Assembly (NCBI RefSeq): GCF_001613045.1
Contig: NZ_BDBP01000030.1
Coordinates: forward strand, 34,188-98,187
Direction: 5' to 3'
Source: Nocardia lijiangensis NBRC 108240
GTDB lineage: Bacteria > Actinomycetota > Actinomycetes > Mycobacteriales > Mycobacteriaceae
DNA: 64,000 bases
The position numbers were made by a program, and so were the translations under genes. Positions 48,200 through 57,024 of this stretch are shown piece by piece. Within the stretch, counting starts at the first letter, position 1; each line of letters begins with the position of its first letter. The notes beneath the pieces were generated by a model. It was not told the origin of the DNA. It ran no database searches and worked only from the letters and a program-made list of their open reading frames with translations.

Positions 48200-49210
48200 A
48201 TGGGTGATCTGAAGCTCGGATACAAGGCGTCTGCGGAACAGTTCGGACCGCGTGAACTGGTGGAGATCGCGGTGCTCGCGGAGGAGCACGGCCTGGACAG
48301 CGCCACGGTGAGCGACCACTTCCAGCCCTGGCGGCACAAGGGCGGGCACGCACCGTTCTCGCTGGCCTGGATGGCCGCGGTCGGCGAGCGCACCAAGCGT
48401 ATCCAGCTCGGCACCTCGGTCCTCACGCCGACCTTCCGGTACAACCCCGCGGTGATCGCGCAGGCCTTCGCCACCATGGGCTGCCTGTACCCGAACCGCG
48501 TCATGCTCGGCGTCGGCACCGGCGAGGCGCTCAACGAGATCGCCACCGGCTACACCGGCGAATGGCCGGAATTCAAGGAGCGTTTCGCCCGGCTGCGCGA
48601 GTCGGTGGAGCTGATGCGCGCGCTGTGGACGGGCGATCGCGTCGACTACGACGGCCAGTACTACCGGACCGTCGGCGCGTCCATCTACGACGTGCCCGAG
48701 GGCGGCATCCCGATCTACATCGCCGCGGGCGGACCGCTGGTGGCGCGCTACGCGGGCCGCGCGGGCGACGGCTTCATCTGCACCTCCGGCAAGGGCATGG
48801 ACCTCTACACCGAGAAGCTGATGCCCGCCGTCGCCGAGGGCGCCGCCAAGGCCGACCGCACCGTCGACGACATCGACAGGATGATCGAGATCAAGATCTC
48901 CTACGACACCGATCCCGAACTGGCGCAGGAGAACACGCGCTTCTGGGCGCCGCTCTCGCTGACCGCCGAGCAGAAGCACAGCATCACGGACCCGATCGAA
49001 ATGGAAGCCGCCGCCGACGCCCTGCCCATCGAGCAGATCGCCAAGCGCTGGATCGTCGCCAGCGACCCCGACGAAGCCGTCGCCCAGATCCAGCCCTACC
49101 TGGACGCGGGCCTCAACCACCTGGTCTTCCACGCCCCCGGCCACGACCAGCGCCGCTTCCTCGACCTCTTCCAGCGCGACCTCGCCCCCCGCCTCCGCAA
49201 GCTCGGCTAG
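48200..49210 (+). CDS. fgd: F420-dependent glucose-6-phosphate dehydrogenase
   Basis: A 336-residue (the usual length) luciferase-like TIM-barrel enzyme that oxidises glucose-6-phosphate and reduces F420. The catalytic set reported for M. tuberculosis FGD1 is present at the same numbers: Asp39, His40, Trp44 and Glu109. Preceded by AGGAG and a hairpin leader. Neighbours ackA-pta and the Ddn-like gene give the same broad context as in mycobacteria. It supplies reduced F420. Confidence 0.95.
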   Translation: MGDLKLGYKASAEQFGPRELVEIAVLAEEHGLDSATVSDHFQPWRHKGGHAPFSLAWMAAVGERTKRIQLGTSVLTPTFRYNPAVIAQAFATMGCLYPNRVMLGVGTGEALNEIATGYTGEWPEFKERFARLRESVELMRALWTGDRVDYDGQYYRTVGASIYDVPEGGIPIYIAAGGPLVARYAGRAGDGFICTSGKGMDLYTEKLMPAVAEGAAKADRTVDDIDRMIEIKISYDTDPELAQENTRFWAPLSLTAEQKHSITDPIEMEAAADALPIEQIAKRWIVASDPDEAVAQIQPYLDAGLNHLVFHAPGHDQRRFLDLFQRDLAPRLRKLG

Positions 49211-49238
49211 GCCCAGCTCGCAGAAGTTCCACACGCTT

Positions 49239-49266
49239 CGCAGGGGCTACAACCTCTGCGAGGCGT
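49239..49266. repeat. 28-bp repeat, copy B
   Basis: Matches copy A (45415-45442) at 24 of 28 positions. Lies in the gap between fgd and the convergent GT87 gene; TTCGCAG / CTGCGAG around GCTACAACC can form a short hairpin. Confidence 0.55.
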
Positions 49267-49285
49267 GCGAAGACTCTGCGAAGGC

Positions 49286-50536
49286 CTACTTCAGCGAGGC
49301 GTGCTGATCGCCGCATCCAGTGACGCTGCGGCGGCGGATCAGGAGGGCAGCTGCGCCCAGCATCACCAGGTACGCGATCACGTAGGCGTTCATCAGCACC
49401 GGCGCGATCGTCCAGGACGGGGGCAGCAGGAAAACGCCCACGCTCACCCAGGTTTCGCTCCAGTGGTAGGTCCAGCTGCCGATCGAGAAGTAGAGGACGG
49501 CCGCGGCGATCCACCAGCGCGGGTTGGACTGCGCACGGTGCACCAGGTAGACGAGCAGGGGAACGAACCACACCCAGTGGTGGCCCCAGGAGAACGGGGA
49601 GACCGCGCACGAGGTCAGGCCCGCGAGGGTGACCGAGAGGAGCCGTTCGCCGTTCCTGTGCAGCGCGGTGGCGAGGACCAGACCGATGACCAGCACGGGC
49701 AGCGCGAGGAGCAGCCACAGCCACATCGGCGCGGGGCCGTGCGTCAGGTGAGCGATGACACCGCGCAGTGATTGGTTGGCGGGATGGGTGTCCGGGGCGA
49801 TGCGCCCGGACTGGAAGAAGGTCGAGGTCCAGTATTTGCGGGAATCGGCGGGCAGCACGAACCAGGTGAGCACGACGGAGGCGAAGAAGGTCAGCGCCGC
49901 CGTGCTCGCCGAGCGCCATTGCCGCGACGCGAGCAACTGGACGACGAAATAGAGCGGCACGAGTTTGATGCCCGCGGCGATGCCGACACCGATACCGCGG
50001 AGTCTGCTGCGATCCTCGCGCGAGAAATCCCAGAGCACGAGCAGCATGAGGATGAGATTGATCTGCCCGTAGAACAGTGTGGTGCGGACCGGCTCGATGA
50101 AGGTGCAGGTGAGCGCGAGCAGGGCGCTGCCGGCGGCCAGGCGCCCGGTGAACCGGTAGCCGAGCAGCCGCCAGCTCATCATGATGCAGCCGAACAGCAC
50201 ACCGAGGTTGAGGGTCAGCCAGGTGGGGCTGAGGTAGTGCCAGGGTATGAGGTTGGTCGGCAGGAAGACGATCGCCGAGAACGGGGTGTAGGTGTAGAGC
50301 AGCCCGCGCAGGGTGGGCTCGGTGTAGAGGGGCTGGTCGTGCAGGATGCGCCAGGCGCCGTCCCGATAGACGTGCACGTCGAGCCCGCCCACCAGGATGC
50401 CCGCCTTGTCCAGCCACGGATCGACGGTGGTGAAGATCAGCGTCACCGCGGCGATCGCGCAGGTGAGCAGGAGGAGCAACGTCGCGTTGGTCGGCGCTGC
50501 GACGGGCCGGGTGTTCACGCAGGCGGGCGCTCGCAC
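49286..50536 (-). CDS. GT87 family (PimE-like) polyprenol-phosphate mannosyltransferase
   Basis: A 416-residue multi-pass membrane protein (about nine to ten helices) of the GT87/DUF2029 group. The first outer loop GGLDVHVYRDGAWRIL holds the Asp typical of the catalytic site. Such enzymes add mannose from polyprenyl-phosphate-mannose to PIM, LM or LAM on the outer membrane face. The start is uncertain: GTG at 50536 and 50518 are both possible and neither has a good ribosome site. Converges with fgd. Confidence 0.78.
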   Translation of the reverse strand: MRAPACVNTRPVAAPTNATLLLLLTCAIAAVTLIFTTVDPWLDKAGILVGGLDVHVYRDGAWRILHDQPLYTEPTLRGLLYTYTPFSAIVFLPTNLIPWHYLSPTWLTLNLGVLFGCIMMSWRLLGYRFTGRLAAGSALLALTCTFIEPVRTTLFYGQINLILMLLVLWDFSREDRSRLRGIGVGIAAGIKLVPLYFVVQLLASRQWRSASTAALTFFASVVLTWFVLPADSRKYWTSTFFQSGRIAPDTHPANQSLRGVIAHLTHGPAPMWLWLLLALPVLVIGLVLATALHRNGERLLSVTLAGLTSCAVSPFSWGHHWVWFVPLLVYLVHRAQSNPRWWIAAAVLYFSIGSWTYHWSETWVSVGVFLLPPSWTIAPVLMNAYVIAYLVMLGAAALLIRRRSVTGCGDQHASLK

Positions 50537-50637
50537 GGAGCCCGGTCTTCGAGGTGCCCGCGACGAAGGAGAATGTCTGTGCACAGCCGTGTTGGAGCTG
50601 TGCCGATGCAACTGACCGATGCCTGCGTCGTGGCGGT

Positions 50638-50655
50638 CCCCCGTGTCCACGGGGG
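50638..50655. terminator. Hairpin after amidohydrolase gene
   Basis: CCCCCGTG-TC-CACGGGGG, perfect 8-bp stem, preceding the GT87 gene on the same strand and 144 bp past the amidohydrolase stop. A smaller hairpin is at 50581-50603 (GCACAGC / GCTGTGC). Confidence 0.5.
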
Positions 50656-50798
50656 CTTCACAGCGACGTTCGTTACCGAGCCTCATCGACTTCGACCATA
50701 ACGGCCGCCGTCCGGACGGTATCGGCCGAGTCGATGGACCTATCCCTGCACGGCAGCGGATTCGGGTTCGGGTCGCGCAGATCAGCTGCAGCGCAGGA

Positions 50799-51704
50799 TC
50801 ATTCGATCGCGGGGAACGGAATCGTATCCGCCGGTTCGATTCTCGGCAGTTCGTCGCGGCGCAGCGGGAGGGTCGGCTGCTCGGTGCGGTGCAACGGCAG
50901 CGTCGGGGCTGGGTCGTTCGTCGGACGCTCCCTGGCCGGGAGGCGGTAGAAGGAGCGGGCGTTGTCCTCCAGGACCGCGTACATGTCGACGCCGACCACG
51001 TCGCAGATCAGATCGACGTCCGAATCCCGGAACGGCCGTCCGGCGCGGGTGCCGGGCAGGTCGGTGCCGAACATCAGCGCCTGCGGGTTGACGGCGTGGA
51101 TGCGGCGCAGGGTGTCGGCGACGTTCATCGCGACCCGCCCGAACCCGGTGGCCTTCACGCGGGCGCCGCGATCGACGAGGTCGAGCAGGTACGGCAAGCC
51201 CTCCTCGGACATGCCGAGGTGATCGACCGACAGGGCGGGCAGCTTGGAGATCACCGGCTGCAGCGACGCCAGCATCTGGCCGTCCATGTACAGCTCGACG
51301 TGCCAGCCGACGAGCTCGTGGGCGCGCAGGGCCTGCAAGGTCATCTGGGTGATGTCGGCGGCGGCGCGCTTGAGGTTGAAGCGCAGCGCGCGCACGCCGA
51401 CGCGATCGAGTTCGACGATCTCCTCGTCGGAAGCGTCCAGGTCGAGCCGGGTCACCCCGACCCATCCCTCGCCGAGCTCGGCCAGCGCCGCCTTCAAATA
51501 GGCCTGGTCGGCCCCCTGGAACGACGCGCTGACCACGGCCCCGCCGCCGATGTCGAAGCGGGACATGCGCTTTCGATAGTCGGCGATGGTGTACGGGTCG
51601 GGCAGGTAGCCCTCGTTCTCGATCAGCGGATACCGCGGATCGATGATGTGGACATGGGCATCGAACACTTGTACAGAATGCCAGGGGCGGGTGAACCTTG
51701 CCAC
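50799..51704 (-). CDS. Amidohydrolase-family protein (TIM barrel)
   Basis: A 301-residue protein. N-terminal metal motif FDAHVHIID (His-x-His), a further His in SVDHLGMSEEG and Asp in MFGTDLPGTR complete the usual metal-site pattern of amidohydrolase-2 enzymes (hydrolases/decarboxylases of ring acids). The C-terminal tail after about 250 is Pro/Thr rich and looks added. GTG 51704 is chosen since a GGAG lies about 10 bp before. The array of 17-bp repeats is in its upstream region. Confidence 0.75.
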   Translation of the reverse strand: MARFTRPWHSVQVFDAHVHIIDPRYPLIENEGYLPDPYTIADYRKRMSRFDIGGGAVVSASFQGADQAYLKAALAELGEGWVGVTRLDLDASDEEIVELDRVGVRALRFNLKRAAADITQMTLQALRAHELVGWHVELYMDGQMLASLQPVISKLPALSVDHLGMSEEGLPYLLDLVDRGARVKATGFGRVAMNVADTLRRIHAVNPQALMFGTDLPGTRAGRPFRDSDVDLICDVVGVDMYAVLEDNARSFYRLPARERPTNDPAPTLPLHRTEQPTLPLRRDELPRIEPADTIPFPAIE

Positions 51705-51789
51705 GGGGAGGTTCTCCGGATGAGTACCTGAAACGGAAAGACGGGGGCTGCTCGTGCGCCGTCTACGCACAGGCTCACCCGCCCCCGGC

Positions 51790-51890
51790 AGGTGCTCATG
51801 TGCGAGAGGTGCTCATGTGCGGCAGGTGTTCATGTGCGTAGAGGGCACACAAGCAACCTGGTCTTATCCGTTGGCAGGTGCTCATATGGA
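51790..51890. repeat. 17-bp direct repeats upstream of amidohydrolase gene
   Basis: AGGTGCTCATGTGCG starts at 51790, 51807 and (one change) 51824, exact period 17 bp. A fourth, AGGTGCTCATATGGA, starts at 51876. They occupy the space between the fprA stop (51919) and the amidohydrolase start (51704). Multiple regulator-binding sites are likely; not coding. Confidence 0.65.
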
Positions 51891-51918
51891 GAACCACACC
51901 ATGCGCAGGTAAACCTGC

Positions 51919-53307
51919 TCACACCTTGTGCGGCTCGCTGGCGCGGAGCATGTCTTCGCGCTCCACCACCTTGACGCGCTCGCGGCCCTCGGGCTCGCCG
52001 AGTGCGCGCTCGTGGGCGTCGAGGCGGTACCAGCCCGCCCAGGTGGTGAACGGGATGCCCTTGCCCTCGAGGAACTCGGTGACGGCCTGCGGGTCCGGGT
52101 TCTCCGCCGGGACGAAGCCGGGGGCGTCGTCGAGCAGGCAGGCGATGGTCTCGTTGGCGTCGCCCTTGGTGTGGCCGATCAGGCCGACCGGGCCGCGCTT
52201 GATCCAGCCGGTCACGTACGTGCCGGGCAGGTAGCGGGCCGGGCCGTCGGCGTTCTCGTCGGCGATGACGCGACCGGCCTCGTTGGGCACGGTGCCCGCC
52301 TGGTCGTCGAACGGCAGCTGGTGGATGTTCTGCGACAGGTAGCCGACGGCGCGGTAGATCGCCTGCACGTCCCAGTCCTTGAACACCCCGGTGCCCTTGA
52401 CGTTGCCGGTGCCGTCGAGCTGGGTGCGCTCGGTGCGCAGACCGACGACCTTGCCGTCCTCGCCGAGCACCTCGGCCGGGGACTCGAAGAAGTGCAGGAA
52501 CAGCTTGTGCGGGCGATCGCCCTGGTCGCGGATGGCCCACTGCTCGAGGGTGTTGGCGACCATGTCGACCTGCTTGGAGTGCCGGCGCGCGGCTTCCGAA
52601 CCCTCGTCGTAGTCGATGTCCTCCGGATCCACGATGACCTCGATGGTCGGGGAATGATCCAGCTCGCGCAGCTCCAGCGGGGTGAACTTCGCCTGCGCCG
52701 GACCACGACGCCCGAACACGTGCACCTCGACGGCCTTGTTCTGCTTGAGGCCTTCGTAGACGTTCGGCGGGATCTCGGTCGGCAGCAGCTCGTCACCGGT
52801 CTTGGCCAGCACGCGCGCCACGTCCAGCGCCACGTTGCCGACACCGAGCACCGCGACCTTCTCCGCGTCCAGCGGCCACGAGCGCGACACGTCGGGGTGC
52901 CCGTCGTACCAGGACACGAAGTCCGCCGCACCGTAGGAGCCGTCCAGGTCGATGCCGGGGATCGGCAGCGCACGGTCGGCGTTGGCGCCGGTGGAGAAGA
53001 TCACCGCGTCGTAGAAGCGACGCAGGTCGTCGAGGGTGATGTCGGTGCCGTAGTCGATATTGCCCAGCAGCCGCACCTGCTCCTTGTCGAGCACCTTGTG
53101 CAGGGCGGTGATGATGCCCTTGATCCGCGGATGATCCGGCGCCACGCCGTAGCGGATCAACCCGAACGGAGCGGGCATACGCTCGTACAGGTCGATGCTC
53201 ACGTCGGCATCGGACTTCATCAACGCATCGGCGGCGTAGATCCCGGCCGGTCCTGCGCCCACGATCGCAATGCGGAGCGGGCGGGTCGCTGCACTCTGTT
53301 CGGTCAT
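51919..53307 (-). CDS. fprA: Ferredoxin/adrenodoxin-type NADP+ reductase
   Basis: A 462-residue flavoprotein of the adrenodoxin-reductase type: FAD-binding VGAGPAGIYAA near 16-26, the PFGLIRYGVAPDH segment, NADP-binding LGVGNVALDVAR, and the GWIKRGPVGLIGHTK C-terminal FAD site. It passes electrons from NADPH to ferredoxins that serve P450s and Fe-S proteins. M. tuberculosis FprA is about 456 residues. A DtxR/IdeR-like box upstream suggests iron control. Confidence 0.93.
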   Translation of the reverse strand: MTEQSAATRPLRIAIVGAGPAGIYAADALMKSDADVSIDLYERMPAPFGLIRYGVAPDHPRIKGIITALHKVLDKEQVRLLGNIDYGTDITLDDLRRFYDAVIFSTGANADRALPIPGIDLDGSYGAADFVSWYDGHPDVSRSWPLDAEKVAVLGVGNVALDVARVLAKTGDELLPTEIPPNVYEGLKQNKAVEVHVFGRRGPAQAKFTPLELRELDHSPTIEVIVDPEDIDYDEGSEAARRHSKQVDMVANTLEQWAIRDQGDRPHKLFLHFFESPAEVLGEDGKVVGLRTERTQLDGTGNVKGTGVFKDWDVQAIYRAVGYLSQNIHQLPFDDQAGTVPNEAGRVIADENADGPARYLPGTYVTGWIKRGPVGLIGHTKGDANETIACLLDDAPGFVPAENPDPQAVTEFLEGKGIPFTTWAGWYRLDAHERALGEPEGRERVKVVEREDMLRASEPHKV

Positions 53308-53682
53308 CTCTTACGCGCACCCTTATGGTCGAAACGTTCAATGGCGTCCGGCTTAGCTTAGGCTAAGTTGACGGACCGCTTGGTTGCACCCGGCACTACG
53401 AGCACTGGTGATGCTGGCTCGTGACTCCACGGTCCCCAGGTCGCTGCGACGGTGAGCTGCCATTTACCTATGACAGCAGGTCTCAATCTCGCGATTCTAT
53501 CGGTGCTGCCGGTGGTCGCCCGCGCCGGTGCGGTGAACCGAATGGTTGCCCACATGCGCAGCCTCCCTACCGGACGGCCCCCTTCTCCACGATAGCGACA
53601 CCGAACGGGCCGCTCAGGGGCCCGCGCGGGCCGCACCGGGGCCGAGCGTCGGATACCCCCGCCGACCAGGGATGATCGATCC
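53308..53682. other. Intergenic region fprA / anchored protein
   Basis: A 375-bp divergent gap. It contains the IdeR-like box at 53353-53371; the remaining part shows no convincing ORF, RNA gene or strong palindrome. Both flanking promoters presumably lie here. Confidence 0.6.
53353..53371. promoter_or_regulatory. IdeR/DtxR-like iron box
   Basis: TTAGCTTAGGCTAAGTTGA agrees with the mycobacterial iron-box consensus (TTAGGTTAGGCTAACCTAA) at 15 of 19 positions, with the central TTAGGCTAA intact. It is 46-64 bp before the fprA start. Expected to bind IdeR when iron is ample. Confidence 0.65.
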
Positions 53683-54132
53683 ATGACCGAGCAGCAATCC
53701 CCCGACGAAGGCGAACCGATCGAGGTCGATCAGACCGACAAGCGCTCCATGGTGCCGTTCCTGGGCGCGGCCGTGCTGGCCGTCGTCGTGCTGGTGGCCA
53801 TCGGGCTCGGCGGCGTGCTCTCGCCCGCTGAGAAAAATGTCACAGAGGCCGAGAAGATCGCGGGCGCCGTCGGCAATTTCGTCGAGGGCGCCAACAACAC
53901 CGATATGGTGCCGCCGCCCGGCACGGGCTGCCCCGATTTCGACCCCGCGAAGTCGCCGTTGGCCGGACAGGAAGGCGTCGGCAAGACAATCGAACTCATC
54001 GCCGTCACCGATCAGACCCTCAACGGTGATCGGGCCAAGGCCACGGTGACCACGAAGGTCGACGGCAAGGAGTCCACCACGACCTGGAACCTCACCCGGT
54101 CGGACGGCAAATGGCTGGTCTGCAATGTTTGA
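53683..54132 (+). CDS. Conserved anchored membrane protein, unknown function
   Basis: A 149-residue protein: acidic N-terminal cytosolic part (1-22), one membrane helix at about 24-46, and an outer domain of about 100 residues with two Cys (near 83 and 147) that may pair. The folded tail (DRAKATVTTKVDGKESTTTW) resembles small DUF4878/lumazine-binding-like domains found in actinobacterial anchored proteins. I do not recognise a specific family. Divergent from fprA. Confidence 0.68.
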   Translation: MTEQQSPDEGEPIEVDQTDKRSMVPFLGAAVLAVVVLVAIGLGGVLSPAEKNVTEAEKIAGAVGNFVEGANNTDMVPPPGTGCPDFDPAKSPLAGQEGVGKTIELIAVTDQTLNGDRAKATVTTKVDGKESTTTWNLTRSDGKWLVCNV

Positions 54133-54298
54133 CACGGTGACCTCGGTGCAGGCAATCTCAGTCCCTAGGTCATGAGAACCAGCGCCAAGCCCCGGCTCAG
54201 CTGGTCGGCAACCCTCCTCCGCGGTGGGGTGCTCCGGGTGACGACCTGGCCGCGCACCGAACCAGGTGCGGCAAGTGCGGATTCACAGGAGGTTCGAG

Positions 54299-54715
54299 AT
54301 GAGTTATGCCGGTGACATCACCCCGCAGCAGGCGTGGGAAGTGTTGCGCGACAACCCCGCCGCCGTCCTGGTGGACGTGCGCACCGAAGCGGAATGGCGC
54401 TTCGTCGGAGTGCCCGACACCAGTTCGATCGAGCGGCCCACCGTGCTGATCGAGTGGGTGGACGGCACCGGCGCGCGCAACGCGGAGTTCACCGAGCAGC
54501 TGAGCAAGACGCTGGAGGGCCGCGACCCGGAGGCGCCCGTCGTCTTCTTGTGTCGTTCGGGCCAGCGCTCGGCGCACGCCGCCACCGTCGCCACCCAGCT
54601 CGGCATCGGGCCCTCCTACAACGTGATCGAGGGCTTCGAGGGCTCGCTCGACGCGTCCGGACATCGCGGCGCCACCGGCTGGCGCGCCACCGGCCTGCCG
54701 TGGAGGCAGTCGTGA
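54299..54715 (+). CDS. Rhodanese-like sulfurtransferase
   Basis: A 138-residue single rhodanese domain with active-site loop CRSGQRS (Cys85). It carries persulfide sulfur. ATG preceded by AGGAGG at good spacing. The stop overlaps the GTG of metZ, so the two are cotranslated; the same rhodanese-metZ pair occurs in M. tuberculosis (Rv0390-Rv0391). It may channel sulfide or handle sulfur for MetZ. Confidence 0.92.
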   Translation: MSYAGDITPQQAWEVLRDNPAAVLVDVRTEAEWRFVGVPDTSSIERPTVLIEWVDGTGARNAEFTEQLSKTLEGRDPEAPVVFLCRSGQRSAHAATVATQLGIGPSYNVIEGFEGSLDASGHRGATGWRATGLPWRQS

Positions 54716-55926
54716 TCACCGGCGGCGCGTTCGACAAGCCGCTGCCCGAGGGCGTCGGTCCCGCCACCCTCGGCGTGCGCGGTGGCCTGCGCCGCTCCGG
54801 CTTCGAGGAGACCTCCGAGGCGCTGTACCTCACCTCCGGCTTCGTCTACGAGAGCGCGGAGGCGGCCGAGGCGGCGTTCACCGGCGAGGTGGAGCACTTC
54901 GTCTACTCCCGCTACGGCAACCCGACGGTCGCCATGTTCGAGGAGCGTATCCGTCTGCTCGACGGCGCCGAGGCGGCTTTCGCGACCGCCAGCGGCATGT
55001 CGGCGGTGTTCACCGCGCTCGGCGCGCTGCTGAAGGCGGGCGATCGGCTGGTGGCCGCGCGCAGCCTCTTCGGATCCTGCTTCGTGGTGTGCAACGAGAT
55101 CTTGCCGCGCTGGGGCGTGGAAACGGTGTTCGTCGACGGTGAAGACCTCGACCAGTGGGAGCAGGCGCTGTCGGTGCCGACCACCGCGGTGTTCTTCGAG
55201 ACCCCGGCCAACCCCATGCAGACGCTGGTCGACGTGCGCCGGGTCACCGAGCTCGCGCACGCCGCGGGCGCGAAAGTGGTGCTGGACAACGTCTTCGCGA
55301 CCCCGCTGTTGCAGAAGGGCTTCGAACTCGGCGCCGACGTCGTCGTGTACTCGGGCACCAAGCACATCGACGGCCAGGGCCGCGTCCTCGGCGGCGCCAT
55401 CCTCGGCTCCCAGGAGTACATCGACGGACCGGTGAAGACGCTCATGCGCCACACCGGGCCCGCGCTCAGCCCGTTCAACGCGTGGACCCTGCTCAAGGGT
55501 CTGGAGACGATGCCGTTGCGCGTGCGCCACAGCACCGAATCCGCGCTGCGGATCGCGCGCTTCCTGGAGACCAACAAGGCGGTCAGCTGGGTGAAATACC
55601 CGTTCCTGGAATCGCATCCGCAGTACGACCTGGCGCGCGGCCAGATGTCCGGCGGCGGCACGGTGGTCACCTTCGAGCTGAACGCGCCCGCCGACGAGGG
55701 CAAGAAGCGCGCCTTCGAGGTCCTGAACCGCTTGCGCGTCATCGACATCTCCAACAACCTCGGCGACGCCAAAACCCTCATCACCCACCCGGCCACCACC
55801 ACCCACCGCGCCATGGGCCCCGAGGGCCGCGCCACCATCGGCCTCTCCGACGGCGTAGTCCGCATCTCCGTCGGCCTCGAAGACGTCGAAGACCTCCTCA
55901 CCGACCTCGACCACGCACTGAGCTAG
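54712..55926 (+). CDS. metZ: O-succinylhomoserine sulfhydrylase
   Basis: A 404-residue PLP enzyme of the Cys/Met gamma family; PLP-binding Lys217 in YSGTKHIDGQGR, YSRYGNPT near 60 and cofactor-contact ASGMSA. It makes homocysteine from O-succinyl- or O-acetylhomoserine and sulfide. GTG overlaps the rhodanese stop. Its TAG stop (55924-55926) lies in the CTAG used as target by the IS481-family element that begins at once after it, yet the protein is whole. Confidence 0.93.
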   Translation: MITGGAFDKPLPEGVGPATLGVRGGLRRSGFEETSEALYLTSGFVYESAEAAEAAFTGEVEHFVYSRYGNPTVAMFEERIRLLDGAEAAFATASGMSAVFTALGALLKAGDRLVAARSLFGSCFVVCNEILPRWGVETVFVDGEDLDQWEQALSVPTTAVFFETPANPMQTLVDVRRVTELAHAAGAKVVLDNVFATPLLQKGFELGADVVVYSGTKHIDGQGRVLGGAILGSQEYIDGPVKTLMRHTGPALSPFNAWTLLKGLETMPLRVRHSTESALRIARFLETNKAVSWVKYPFLESHPQYDLARGQMSGGGTVVTFELNAPADEGKKRAFEVLNRLRVIDISNNLGDAKTLITHPATTTHRAMGPEGRATIGLSDGVVRISVGLEDVEDLLTDLDHALS

Positions 55927-57024
55927 GTGTACTGACCTGAGAGGTTAGGAACGCGGCTGGCTGGTGGGTGTCCGCCGAGTGCGGTGTGGCCGCGGTGGTG
56001 ATTGTAGGTGTGCAACCAGGCTGGAAAGGCAGCGCAGCGTTCGTTGTCGCTGCGGTAGAGCCGGGTGTAGGCCCATTCGTCGGCCAGGGTGCGATGGAAG
56101 CGTTCGACTTTGCCGTTGGTTTGTGGCCGGTAGGGTCGGGTCCGTTTGTGGACTACCGGTCCGAGCGCGGCGGCGAAAGTGTGTGATCGATAGCAGGAGC
56201 CGTTGTCGGTCAACACTTTTCGCACTGTGATGCCGTTGCCGGCGAACCAGGCGGCGGCGCGGATCCAGAATCCAGCGGCGGTGTCTTTGCGTTCGTCGGG
56301 CAACAGCTCGCTGTAGGCCAATCGGGAATGGTCGTCCAGCGCGGTGTGCAAGTAGTGATAGCCGTGGCGTGGGTTGCCGTAGGCGTTGCTCTGACCGCTG
56401 GTCTTGTCGGCGCGGGAGTTGTGGTTGCCGACGGTCCGGCCGAGTTTGCGCCAGCCGCCGCCGTCGGGGACCTTGCCGAGTTTCTTGACGTCGACGTGCA
56501 CCATATCGCCGGGATGGGCGTGCTCGTAGCGGCGTACGACCTGGCCGGTGGCGCGGTCGAGCCAGCGCAGCCGCGTCAGTCGGTAGCGAGTCAGAATCCG
56601 GTGCACCGTCGAGGGATTCAACCCCAGCAGATACCCGATCCGGGCTGGACCCCAGCGGCGCAGCAGGCGGACCTTGATGACGCGCCGCTCGGTCCGCGTC
56701 GGGGTCCGGTGTGGGCTGTGATGCGGGCGGCTGGGCCGGTCGGCCATGCCAGCGGCTCCGAATCGTCGGTAGCGGTCGGCCCACCGCCATGCAGTGGTGG
56801 CCGAGACCTGGAACCGTTCGGCTGCTCGTCGCAGCGACCAGCCGTCCTCGACGACACAACGAGCCAGCCGCAACCGGCCCAACTCCGACAACGGCGCATT
56901 ACGGTGAGACACGAAGACCTCCGACAGGTGAACTGCTTTGCTTGGCAGCTCGCACTTCACCCGGAGGTCTTCGCCATGTCAGCTCGCCACGCCGTCACCA
57001 ACGTCCGTGCTCAGTACAGCTAGC
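55922..57024. mobile_element. IS481-family insertion sequence with NCTAGN target duplication
   Basis: Element about 55928-57018 (1,091 bp). Ends TGTACTGACC and, read inward on the other strand, TGTACTGAGC give imperfect inverted repeats of about 22 bp. Flanking copies of the target are GCTAGG (55922-55927) and GCTAGC (57019-57024), fitting the NCTAGN choice of IS481. One transposase ORF. It appears intact. Confidence 0.85.
55923..56912 (-). CDS. IS481 family transposase
   Basis: A 329-residue transposase: N-terminal helix-turn-helix (SLRRAAERFQVSATTAWRWAD), then an integrase DDE core with Asp in MVHVDVKKLG, Asp in LTDNGSCY and Glu in NGKVERFHRTL. GTG at 56912 gives the usual length; a Met at 56960 is alternative. 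The TAG stop (55923-55925) is outside the inverted repeat, in the target CTAG itself, so termination depends on where it landed. Confidence 0.9.
   Translation of the reverse strand: MSHRNAPLSELGRLRLARCVVEDGWSLRRAAERFQVSATTAWRWADRYRRFGAAGMADRPSRPHHSPHRTPTRTERRVIKVRLLRRWGPARIGYLLGLNPSTVHRILTRYRLTRLRWLDRATGQVVRRYEHAHPGDMVHVDVKKLGKVPDGGGWRKLGRTVGNHNSRADKTSGQSNAYGNPRHGYHYLHTALDDHSRLAYSELLPDERKDTAAGFWIRAAAWFAGNGITVRKVLTDNGSCYRSHTFAAALGPVVHKRTRPYRPQTNGKVERFHRTLADEWAYTRLYRSDNERCAAFPAWLHTYNHHRGHTALGGHPPASRVPNLSGQYT

Noticed and set aside
51790..51890. CRISPR array
   Set aside because: The repeats are adjoining with a 17-bp period and have no spacers; no cas gene is present.
51790..51890. Plasmid-type replication iterons
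   Set aside because: No rep gene or AT-rich region nearby; the neighbours are ordinary chromosomal metabolism genes.
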